Assembly (NCBI GenBank): GCA_029168955.1
Contig: JAPDOI010000157.1
Coordinates: 62,001-126,000, forward strand
Direction of reading: 5' to 3'
DNA: 64,000 bases
Origin: Aplectana chamaeleonis
Lineage: Eukaryota > Nematoda > Chromadorea > Rhabditida > Cosmocercidae
The notes under the pieces are model-generated. The model searched no databases and was not told the DNA's origin. It saw only the letters and a list, made by a program, of their open reading frames with translations. The translations under genes and the position numbers were made by a program. Each line of letters opens with the position of its first letter. Position 1 is the stretch's first letter. This document shows positions 1 through 12,000 of this stretch, piece by piece.

Positions 1-3000
1 TAAAGTGTGCAGGACCCCAGTGGGAGTGTGCAGAACGTCGGAGGAAGTGTGCAGGACGTCATAGAAAATGTGCAGGACCCCAGTGCGAGTGAGCAGGACC
101 CAAATGGGAGTGTGCAGGACCCCAGTGGGAGTGTGCAGGACCCCAGTGAGAGTGAGCAGGACGTCACAGAAAGTGTGCAGTACCCCAGTGGGAGCGAGCA
201 GGCCCCAAATGGGAGTGTGCAGGACCCCAGTGGGAGTGTGCAGGACCCTAGTGGGAGTGTGCAGGACGTCGTAGAAAGTGTGCAGGACCCCAGTGGGAGT
301 GTGCAGGACCCAAATGGGAGTGTGCAGAACGTCGTAGAAAAAGTGCAGGACCCCAGTGGGAGTGTGCAGGACGCCATAGAAAGTGTGCAGGACCCCAGTG
401 GGAATGTGCAAAACCCGAATGGGAGTGAGCAGAACGTCATATAAAGTGTGCAGGACCCCAGTGGGAGTGTGCAGGACGTCATAGAAAGTGTGCAGGACCC
501 CAGTGGGAGTGTGCAAAACCCGAAGGGAGTGTGCAGAACGTCATAAAAAGTGTGCAGGACCCCAGTGGAAGTGTGCAGGACCTTAGTGCGAGTGAGCAGG
601 ACCCAAATGGGAGTGTGCAGGACCCCAGTGGGAGTGTGCAGGACCCCAGTGGGAGTGTGCAGGACGTCATAGAAAATGTGCAGGACCCCAGTGAGAGTGA
701 GCAGGACGTCATAAAAAGTGTGCAGGACCCCAGTGAGAGTGAGCAGGACGTCATAGAAAGTGTGCAGGACCCCAGTGGGAGTGAGCAGGACGTCATAGAA
801 AGTGTGCAGGACCCCAGTGGGAGTGAGCAGGACGTCATAAAAAGTGTGCAGGACCCCAGTGGGAGTGAGCAGGACGTCATAGAAAGTGTGCAGGACCCCA
901 GTGAGAGTGAGCAGAACGTCATAGAAAGTGTGCAGGACCCCAGTGCGAGTGAGCAGGACCCAAATGGGAGTGTGCAGGACCCCAGTGGGAGTGAGCAGGA
1001 CGTCACAGAAAGTGTGCAGGACCCCAGTGAGAGTGAGCAGGACGTCACAGAAAGTGTGCAGTACCCCAGTGGGAGTGAGCAGGACCCAAATGGGAGTGTG
1101 CAGGACCCCAGTGGAAGTGTGCAGGACCTTAGTGGGAGTGTGCAGGACGTCATAGAAAGTGTGCAGGACCCCAGTGGGAGTGAGCAGGACCCAAATGGGA
1201 GTGTGCAGAACGTCGTAGAAAAAGTGCAGGACCCCAGTGGGAGTGTGCAGCACGTCATAGAAAGTGTGCAGGACCCCAGTGGGAGTGTGCAAAACCCGAA
1301 TGGGAGTGAGCAGAACGTCATATAAAGTGTGCAGGACCCCAGTGGGAGTGTGCAGAACGTCATATAAAGTGTGCAGGACCCCAGTGAGAGTGAGCAGGAC
1401 GTCACAGAAAGTGTGCAGTACCCCAGTGGAGTGGGAGCAGGACGTCATAGAAAGTGTGCAGGACCCCAGTGAGAGTGAGCAGAACGTCATAGAAAGTGTG
1501 CAGGACCCCAGTGCGAGTGAGCAGGACCCAAATGGGAGTGTGCAGGACCCCAGTGGGAGTGAGCAGGACGTCACAGAAAGTGTGCAGGACCCCAGTGAGA
1601 GTGAGCAGGACGTCATAGAAAGTGTGCAGGACCCCAGTGCGAGTGAGCAGGACCCAAATGGGAGTGTGCAGGACCCCAGTGGGAGTGAGCAGGACGTCAT
1701 AGAAAGTGTGCAGGACCCCAGTGGGAGTGAGCAGGACGTCATAGAAAGTGTGCAGGACCCCAGTGGGAGTGAGCAGGACGTCATAGAAAGTGTGCAGGAC
1801 CCCAGTGGGAGTGAGCAGGACGTCATAGAAAGTGTGCAGGACCCCAGTGCGAGTGAGCAGGACCCAAATGGGAGTGTGCAGGACCCCAGTGGGAGTGAGC
1901 AGGACGTCATAGAAAGTGTGCAGGACCCCAGTGAGAGTGAGCAGGACGTCATAGAAAGTGTGCAGGACCCCAGTGGGAGTGAGCAGGACGTCATAGAAAG
2001 TGTGCAGGACCCCAGTGGGAGTGAGCAGGACGTCATAGAAAGTGTGCAGGACCCCAGTGAGAGTGAGCAGAACGTCATAGAAAGTGTGCAGGACCCCAGT
2101 GCGAGTGAGCAGGACCCAAATGGGAGTGTGCAGGACCCCAGTGGGAGTGTGCAGGACCCCAGTGGGAGTGAGCAGGACGTCATAGAAAGTGTACAAGACC
2201 CCAGTGGGAGTGAGCAGGACGTCATAGAAAGTGTGCAGGACCCAAATGGGAGTGTGCAGAACGTCGTAGAAAAAGTGCAGGACCCCAGTGGGAATGTGCA
2301 GGACCCAAATGGGAGTGTGCAGGACGTCATAGAAAGTGTGCAGGACCCCAGTGCGAGTGAGCAGGACCCAAATGGGAGTGTGCCCCCAGTGGGAGTGTGC
2401 AGGACCCCAGTGAGAGTGAGCAGGACGTCACAGAAAGTGTGCAGTACCCCAGTGGGAGCGAGCAGGACCCAAATGGGAGTGTGCAGGACCCCAGTGGGAG
2501 TGTGCAGGACCCCAGTGGGAGTGTGCAGGACGTCATAGAAAGTGTGCAGGACCCCAGTGGGAGTGTGCAAAACCCGAATGGGAGTGAGCAGAACGTCATA
2601 TAAAGTGTGCAGGACCCCAGTGGGAGTGTGCAGAACGTCGGAGGAAGTGTGCAGGACGTCATAGAAAATGTGCAGGACCCCAGTGCGAGTGAGCAGGACC
2701 CAAATGGGAGTGTGCAGGACCCCAGTGGGAGTGTGCAGGACCCCAGTGAGAGTGAGCAGGACGTCACAGAAAGTGTGCAGTACCCCAGTGGGAGCGAGCA
2801 GGCCCCAAATGGGAGTGTGCAGGACCCCAGTGGGAGTGTGCAGGACCCTAGTGGGAGTGTGCAGGACGTCGTAGAAAGTGTGCAGGACCCCAGTGGGAGT
2901 GTGCAGGACCCAAATGGGAGTGTGCAGAACGTCATAGAAAAGTGCAGGACCCCAGTGGGAGTGTGCAGGACGCCATAGAAAGTGTGCAGGACCCCAGTGG

Positions 3001-6000
3001 GAATGTGCGAAACCCGAATGGGAGTGAGCAGAACGTCATATAAAGTGTGCAGGACCCCAGTGGGAGTGTGCAGGACGTCATAGAAAGTGTGCAGGACCCC
3101 AGTGGGAGTGTGCAAAACCCGAAGGGAGTGTGCAGAACGTCATAAAAAGTGTGCAGGACCCCAGTGGAAGTGTGCAGGACCTTAGTGCGAGTGAGCAGGA
3201 CCCAAATGGGAGTGTGCAGGACCCCAGTGGGAGTGTGCAGGACCCCAGTGGGAGTGTGCAGGACGTCATAGAAAATGTGCAGGACCCCAGTGAGAGTGAG
3301 CAGGACGTCATAGAAAGTGTGCAGGACCCCAGTGAGAGTGAGCAGGACGTCATAGAAAGTGTGCAGGACCCCAGTGGGAGTGAGCAGGACGTCATAGAAA
3401 GTGTGCAGGACCCCAGTGGGAGTGAGCAGGACGTCATAGAAAGTGTGCAGGACCCCAGTGGGAGTGAGCAGGACGTCATAGAAAGTGTGCAGGACCCCAG
3501 TGAGAGTGAGCAGAACGTCATAGAAAGTGTGCAGGACCCCAGTGCGAGTGAGCAGGACCCAAATGGGAGTGTGCAGGACCCCAGTGGGAGTGTGCAGGAC
3601 GTCATAGAAAGTGTGCAGGACCCCAGTGAGAGTGAGCAGGACGTCACAGAAAGTGTGCAGGACCCCAGTGAGAGTGAGCAGGACGTCATAAAAAGTGTGC
3701 AGGACCCCAGTGGGAGTGAGCAGGACGTCATAGAAAGTGTGCAGGACCCCAGTGAGAGTGAGCAGAACGTCATAGAAAGTGTGCAGGACCCCAGTGCGAG
3801 TGAGCAGGACCCAAATGGGAGTGTGCAGGACCCCAGTGGGAGTGAGCAGGACGTCATAGAAAGTGTGCAGGACCCCAGTGAGAGTGAGCAGAACGTCATA
3901 GAAAGTGTGCAGGACCCCAGTGCGAGTGAGCAGGACCCAAATGGGAGTGTGCAGGACCCCAGTGGGAGTGAGCAGGACGTCATAGAAAGTGTGCAGGACC
4001 CCAGTGGGAGTGAGCAGGACGTCATAGAAAGTGTGCAGGACCCCAGTGGGAGTGAGCAGGACGTCATAGAAAGTGTGCAGGACCCCAGTGAGAGTGAGCA
4101 GAACGTCATAGAAAGTGTGCAGGACCCCAGTGCGAGTGAGCAGGACCAAAATGGGAGTGTGCAGGACCCCAGTGGGAGTGTGCAGGACCCCAGTGGGAGT
4201 GAGCAGGACGTCATAGAAAGTGTACAAGACCCCAGTGGGAGTGAGCAGGACGTCATAGAAAGTGTGCAGGACCCAAATGGGAGTGTGCAGAACGTCGTAG
4301 AAAAAGTGCAGGACCCCAGTGGGAATGTGCAGGACCCAAATGGGAGTGTGCAGGACGTCATAGAAAGTGTGCAGGACCCCAGTGCGAGTGAGCAGGACCC
4401 AAATGGGAGTGTGCAGGACCCCAGTGGGAGTGTGCAGGACCCCAGTGAGAGTGAGCAGGACGTCACAGAAAGTGTGCAGTACCCCAGTGGGAGCGAGCAG
4501 GACCCAAATGGGAGTGTGCAGGACCCCAGTGGGAGTGTGCAGGACCCCAGTGGGAGTGTGCAGGACGTCATAGAAAGTGTGCAGGACCCCAGTGGGAGTG
4601 TGCAAAACCCGAATGGGAGTGAGGAGAACGTCATATAAAGTGTGCAGGACCCCAGTGGGAGTGTGCAGAACGTCGGAGGAAGTGTGCAGGACGTCATAGA
4701 AAATGTGCAGGACCCCAGTGCGAGTGAGCAGGACCCAAATGGGAGTGTGCAGGACCCCAGTGGGACTGTGCAGGACCCCAGTGAGAGTGAGCAGGACGTC
4801 ACAGAAAGTGTGCAGTACCCCAGTGGGAGCGAGCAGGACCCAAATGGGAGTGTGCAGGACCCCAGTGGGAGTGTGCAGGACCCTAGTGGGAGTGTGCAGG
4901 ACGTCGTAGAAAGTGTGCAGGACCCCAGTGGGAGTGTGCAGGACGTCGTAGAAAAAGTGCAGGACCCCTGTGGGAGTGTGCAGGACGCCATAGAAAGTGT
5001 GCAGGACCCCAGTGGGAATGTGCAAAACCCGAATGGGAGTGAGCAGAACGTCATATAAATTGTGCAGGACCCCAGTGGGAGTGTGCAGGACGTCATAGAA
5101 AGTGTGCAGGACCCCAGTGGGAGTGTGCAAAACCCGAATGGGAGTGTGCAGAACGTCATAAAAAGTGTGCAGGACCCCAGTGGAAGTGTGCAGGACCTTA
5201 GTGCGAGTGAGCAGGACCCAAATGGGAGTGTGCAGGACCCCAGTGGGAGTGTGCAGGACGTCATAGAAAATGTGCAGGACCCCAGTGAGAGTGAGCAGGA
5301 CGTCATAGAAAGTGTGCAGGACCCCAGTGAGAGTGAGCAGGACGTCATAGAAAGTGTGCAGGACCCCAGTGGGAGTGAGCAGGACGTCATAGAAAGTGTG
5401 CAGGACCCCAGTGGGAGTGAGCAGGACGTCATAGAAAGTGTGCAGGATCCCAGTGGGAGTGAGCAGGACGTCATAGAAAATGTGCAGGACCCCAGTGAGA
5501 GTGAGCAGAACGTCATGGAAAGTGTGCAGGACCCCAGTGCGAGTGAGCAGGACCCAAATGGGAGTGTGCAGGACCCCAGTGGGAGTGTGCAGGACCCCAG
5601 TGGGAGTGTGCAGGACGTCATAGAAAGTGTGCAGGACCCCAGTGAGAGTGAGCAGGACGTCACAGAAAGTGTGCAGGACCCCAGTGAGAGTGAGCAGGAC
5701 GTCATAAAAAGTGTGCAGGACCCCAGTGGGAGTGAGCAGGACGTCATAGAAAGTGTGCAGGACCCCAGTGAGAGTGAGCAGAACGTCATAGAAAGTGTGC
5801 AGGACCCCAGTGAGAGTGAGCAGGACGTCATAGAAAGTGTGCAGGACCCCAGTGGGAGTGTGCAAAACCCGAATGGGAGTGTGCAGAACGTCATATAAAG
5901 TGTGCAGGACCCCAGTGAAAGTGAGCAGAACGTCATAGAAAGTGTGCAGGACCCCAGTGCGAGTGAGCAGGACCCAAATGGGAGTGTGCAGGACCCCAGT

Positions 6001-9000
6001 GGGAGTGAGCAGGACGTCATAGAAAGTGTGCAGGACCCCAGTGGGAGTGAGCAGGACGTCACAGAAAGTGTGCAGGACCCCAGTGAGAGTGAGCAGTACG
6101 TCATAGAAAGTGTGCAGGACCCCAGTGGGAGTGAGTAGGACGTCATAGAAAGTGTGCAGGACCCCAGTGAGAGTGAGCAGGACGTCATAGAAAGTGTGCA
6201 GAACTCCAGTGAGAGTGAGCAGGACGTCATAGAAAGTGTGCAGGACCCCAGTGGGAGTGAGCAGGACGTCATAGAAAGTGTGCAGGACCCCAGTGGGAGT
6301 GAGCAGGACGTCATAGAAAGTGTGCAGGACCCCAGTGAGAGTGAGCAGGACGTCATGGAAAGTGGGCAGGACCCCAGTGGGAGTGAGCAGGACGTCATAG
6401 AAAGTGTGCAGGACCCCAGTGGGAGTGTGCAGGACGTCATAGAAAGTGTGCAGGACCCCAGTGAGAGTGAGCAGGACGTCACAGAAAGTGTGCAGGACCC
6501 CAGTGAGAGTGAGCAGGACGTCATAAAAAGTGTGCAGGACCCCAGTGGGAGTGAGCAGGACGTCATAGAAAGTGTGCAGGACCCCAGTGAGAGTGAGCAG
6601 AACGTCATAGAAAGTGTGCACGACCCCAGTGCGAGTGAGCAGGACCCAAATGGGAGTGTGCAGGACCCCAGTGGGAGTGAGCAGGACGTCATAGAAAGTG
6701 TGCAGGACCCCAGTGGGAGTGAGCAGGACGTCATAGAAAGTGTGCAGGACCCCAGTGGGAGTGAGCAGGACGTCATAGAAAGTGTGCAGGACCCCAGTGC
6801 GAGTGAGCAGGACCAAAATGGGAGTGTGCAGGACCCCAGTGGGAGTGTGCAGGACCCCAGTGGGAGTGAGCAGGACGTCATAGAAAGTGTACAAGACCCC
6901 AGTGGGAGTGAGCAGGACGTCATAGAAAGTGTGCAGGACCCAAATGGGAGTGTGCAGAACGTCGTAGAAAAAGTGCAGGACCCCAATGGGAGTGTGCAGG
7001 ACCCCAGTGGGAGTGTGCAGGACGTCATAGAAAGTGTGCAGGACCCCAGTGGGAGTGTGCAAAACCCGAATGGGAGTGAGCAGAACGTCATATAAAGTGT
7101 GCAGGACCCCAGTGAGAGTGAGCAGAACGTCATAGAAAGTGTGCAGGACCCCAGTGCGAGTGAGCAGGACCCAAATGGGAGTGTGCAGGACCCCAGTGGG
7201 AGTGAGCAGGACGTCATAGAAAGTGTGCAGGACCCCAGTGGGAGTGAGCAGGACGTCATAGAAAGTGTGCAGGACCCCAGTGGGAGTGAGCAGGACGTCA
7301 TAGAAAGTGTGCAAAACCTGAATGGGAGTGAGCAGAACGTCATATAAAGTGTGCAGGACCCCAGTGGGAGTGTGCAGAACGTCGGAGGAAGTGTGCAGGA
7401 CGTCATAGAAAATGTGCAGGACCCCAGTGCGAGTGAGCAGGACCCAAATGGGAGTGTGCAGGACCCCAGTGGGAGTGTGCAGGACCAAAGTGAGAGTGAG
7501 CAGGACGTCACAGAAAGTGTGCAGTACCCCAGTGGGAGCGAGCAGGCCCCAAATGGGAGTGTGCAGGACCCCAGTGGGAGTGTGCAGGACCCTAGTGGGA
7601 GTGTGCAGGACGTCGTAGAAAGTGTGCAGGACCCCAGTGGGAGTGTGCAGGACCCAAATGGGAGTGTGCAGAACGTCGTAGAAAAAGCGCAGGACCCCAG
7701 TGGGAGTGTGCAGGACGCCATAGAAAGTGTGCAGGACCCCAGTGGAATGTGCAAACCCGAATGGGAGTGAGCAGAACGTCATATAAAGTGTGCAGGACCC
7801 CAGTGGGAGTGTGCAGGACGTCATAGAAAGTGTGCAGGACCCCAGTGGGAGTGTGCAAAACCCGAATGGGAGTGTGCAGAACGTCATAAAAGTGTACAGG
7901 ACCCCAGTGGAAGTGTGCAGGACCTTAGTGCGAGTGAGCAGGACCCAAATGGGAGTGTGCAGGACCCCAGTGGGAGTGTGCAGGACCCCAGTGGGAGTGT
8001 GCAGGACGTCATAGAAAATGTGCAGGACCCCAGTGAGAGTGAGCAGGACGTCATAGAAAGTGTGCAGGACCCCAGTGAGAGTGAGCAGGACGTCATAGAA
8101 AGTGTGCAGGACCCCAGTGGGAGTGAGCAGGACGTCATAGAAAGTGTGCAGGACCCCAGTGGGAGTGAGCAGGACGTCATAGAAAGTGTGCAGGACCCCA
8201 GTGGGAGTGAGCAGGACGTCATAGAAAGTGTGCAGGACCCCAGTGAGAGTGAGCAGAACGTCATAGAAAGTGTGCAGGACCCCAGTGCGAGTGAGCAGGA
8301 CCCAAATGGGAGTGTGCAGGACCCCAGTGGGAGTGTGCAGGACCCCAGTGGGAGTGTGCAGGACGTCATAGAAAGTGTGCAGGACCCCAGTGAGAGTGAG
8401 CAGGACGTCACAGAAAGTGTGCAGGACCCCAGTGAGAGTGAGCAGGACGTCACAGAAAGTGTGCAGGACCCCAGTGAGAGTGAGCAGGACGTCATAAAAA
8501 GTGTGCAGGACACCAGTGGGAGTGAGCAGGACGTCATAGAAAGTGTGCATGACCCCAGTGCGAGTGAGCAGGACCCAAATGGGAGTGTGCAGGACCCCAG
8601 TGGGAGTGAGCAGGACGTCATAGAAAGTGTGCAGGACCCCAGTGAGAGTGAGCAGAACGTCATAGAAAGTGTGCAGGACCCCAGTGCGAGTGAGCAGGAC
8701 CAAAATGGGAGTGTGCAGGACCCCAGTGGGAGTGTGCAGGACCCCAGTGGGAGCGAGCAGGACGTCATAGAAAGTGTACAAGACCCCAGTGGGAGTGAGC
8801 AGGACGTCATAGAAAGTGTGCAGGACCCAAATGGGAGTGTGCAGAACGTCGTAGAAAAAGTGCAGGACCCCAGTGGGAATGTGCAGGACCCAAATGGGAG
8901 TGTGCAGGACGTCATAGAAAGTGTGCAGGACCCCAGTGCGAGTGAGCAGGACCCAAATGGGAGTGTGCAGGACCCCAGTGGGAGTGTGCAGGACCCCAGT

Positions 9001-12000
9001 GAGAGTGAGCAGGACGTCACAGGAAGTGTGCAGTACCCCAGTGGGAGCGAGCAGGACCCAAATGGGAGTGTGCAGGACCCCAGTGGGAGTGTGCAGGACG
9101 TCATAGAAAGTGTGCAGGACCCCAGTGGGAGTGTGCAAAACCCGAATGGGAGTGAGCAGAACGTCATATAAAGTGTGCAGGACCCCAGTGGGAGTGTGCA
9201 GAACGTCGGAGGAAGTGTGCAGGACGTCATAGAAAATGTGCAGGACCCCAGTGCGAGTGAGCAGGACCCAAATGGGAGTGTGCAGGACCCCAGTGGGACT
9301 GTGCAGGACCCCAGTGAGAGTGAGCAGGACGTCACAGAAAGTGTGCAGTACCCCAGTGGGAGCGAGCAGGCCCCAAATGGGAGTGTGCAGGACCCCAGTG
9401 GGAGTGTGCAGGACCCTAGTGGGAGTGTGCAGGACGTCGTAGAAAGTGTGCAGGACCCCAGTGGGAGTGTGCAGGACCCAAATGGGAGTGTGCAGAACGT
9501 CGTAGAAAAAGTGCAGGACCCCAGTGGGAGTGTGCAGGACGCCATAGAAAGTGTGCAGGACCCCAGTGGGAATGTGCAAAACCCGAATGGGAGTGAGCAG
9601 AACGTCATATAAAGTGTGCAGGACCCCAGTGGGAGTGTGCAGGACGTCATAGAAAGTGTGCAGGACCCCAGTGGGAGTGTGCAAAACCCGAATGGGAGTG
9701 TGCAGAACGTCATAAAAAGTGTACAGGACCCCAGTGGAAGTGTGCAGGACCTTAGTGCGAGTGAGCAGGACCCAAATGGGAGTGTGCAGGACCCCAGTGG
9801 GAGTGTGCAGGACCCCAGTGGGAGTGTGCAGGACGTCATAGAAAATGTGCAGGACCCCAGTGAGAGTGAGCAGGACGTCATAGAAAGTGTGCAGGACCCC
9901 AGTGAGAGTGAGCAGGACGTCATAGAAAGTGTGCAGGACCCCAGTGGGAGTGAGCAGGACGTCATAGAAAGTGTGCAGGACCCCAGTGGGAGTGAGCAGG
10001 ACGTCATAGAAAGTGTGCAGGACCCCAGTGGGAGTGAGCAGGACGTCATAGAAAGTGTGCAGGACCCCAGTGAGAGTGAGCAGAACGTCATATAAAGTGT
10101 GCAGGACCCCAGTGCGAGTGAGCAGGACCCAAATGGGAGTGTGCAGGACCCCAGTGGGAGTGTGCAGGACCCCAGTGGGAGTGTGCAGGACGTCATAGAA
10201 AGTGTGCAGGACCCCAGTGAGAGTGAGCAGGACGTCACAGAAAGTGTGCAGGACCCCAGTGAGAGTGAGCAGGACGTCATAAAAAGTGTGCAGGACCCCA
10301 GTGGGAGTGAGCAGGACGTCATAGAAAGTGTGCAGGACACCAGTGAGAGTGAGCAGAACGTCATAGAAAGTGTGCAGGACCCCAGTGCGAGTGAGCAGGA
10401 CCCAAATGGGAGTGTGCAGGACCCCAGTGGGAGTGAGCAGGACGTCATAGAAAGTGTGCAGGACCCCAGTGAGAGTGAGCAGAACGTCATAGAAAGTGTG
10501 CAGGACCCCAGTGCGAGTGAGCAGGACCCAAATGGGAGTGTGCAGGACCCCAGTGGGAGTGAGCAGGACGTCATAGAAAGTGTGCAGGACCCCAGTGGGA
10601 GTGAGCAGGACGTCATAGAAAGTGTGCAGGACCCCAGTGGGAGTGAGCAGGACGTCATAGAAAGTGTGCAGGACCCCAGTGAGAGTGAGCAGAACGTCAT
10701 AGAAAGTGTGCAGGACCCCAGTGCGAGTGAGCAGGACCAAAATGGGAGTGTGCAGGACCCCAGTGGGAGTGTGCAGGACCCCAGTGGGAGTGAGCAGGAC
10801 GTCATAGAAAGTGTACAAGACCCCAGTGGGAGTGAGCAGGACGTCATAGAAAGTGTGCAGGACCCAAATGGGAGTGTGCAGAACGTCGTAGAAAAAGTGC
10901 AGGACCCCAGTGGGAATGTGCAGGACCCAAATGGGAGTGTGCAGGACGTCATAGAAAGTGTGCAGGACCCCAGTGCGAGTGAGCAGGACCCAAATGGGAG
11001 TGTGCAGGACCCCAGTGGGAGTGTGCAGGACCCCAGTGAGAGTGAGCAGGACGTCACAGGAAGTGTGCAGTACCCCAGTGGGAGCGAGCAGGACCCAAAT
11101 GGGAGTGTTCAGGACCCCAGTGGGAGTGTGCAGGACCCCAGTGGGAGTGTGCAGGACGTCATAGAAAGTGTGCAGGACCCCAGTGGGAGTGTGCAAAACC
11201 CGAATGGGAGTGAGCAGAACGTCATATAAAGTGTGCAGGACCCCAGTGGGAGTGTGCAGAACGTCGGAGGAAGTGTGCAGGACGTCATAGAAAATGTGCA
11301 GGACCCCAGTGCGAGTGAGCAGGACCCAAATGGGAGTGTGCAGGACCCCAGTGGGACTGTGCAGGACCCCAGTGAGTGAGCAGGACGTCACAGAAAGTGT
11401 GCAGTACCCCAGTGGGAGCGAGCAGGCCCCAAATGGGAGTGTGCAGGACCCCAGTGGGAGTGTGCAGGACCCTAGTGGGAGTGTGCAGGACGTCGTAGAA
11501 AGTGTGCAGGACCCCAGTGGGAGTGTGCAGGATCCAAAAGCGAGTGTGCAGAACGTCGTAGAGGAAGTGCAGGAACCCAGTGGGAGTGTGCAGAACGTCA
11601 TAGAAGGTGTGCAGGACCCCAGTGGGAGTGTGCAAAACCCGCATGGGAGTGAGCAGAACGTCATATAAATTGTGCAGGACCCCAGTGGGAGTGTGCAGGA
11701 CGTCATAGAAAGTGTGCAGGACCCCAGTGGGAGTGTGCAAAACCCGAATGGGAGTGTGCAGAACGTCATAAAAAGTGTGCAGGACCCCAGTGGAAGTGTG
11801 CAGGACCTTAGTGCGAGTGAGCAGGACCCAAATGGGAGTGTGCAGGACCCCAGTGGGAGTGTGCAGGACCCCAGTGGGAGTGTGCAGGACGTCATAGAAA
11901 ATGTGCAGGACCCCAGTGAGAGTGAGCAGGACGTCATAGAAAGTGTGCAGGACCCCAGTGAGAGTGAGCAGGACGTCATAGAAAGTGTGCAGGACCCCAG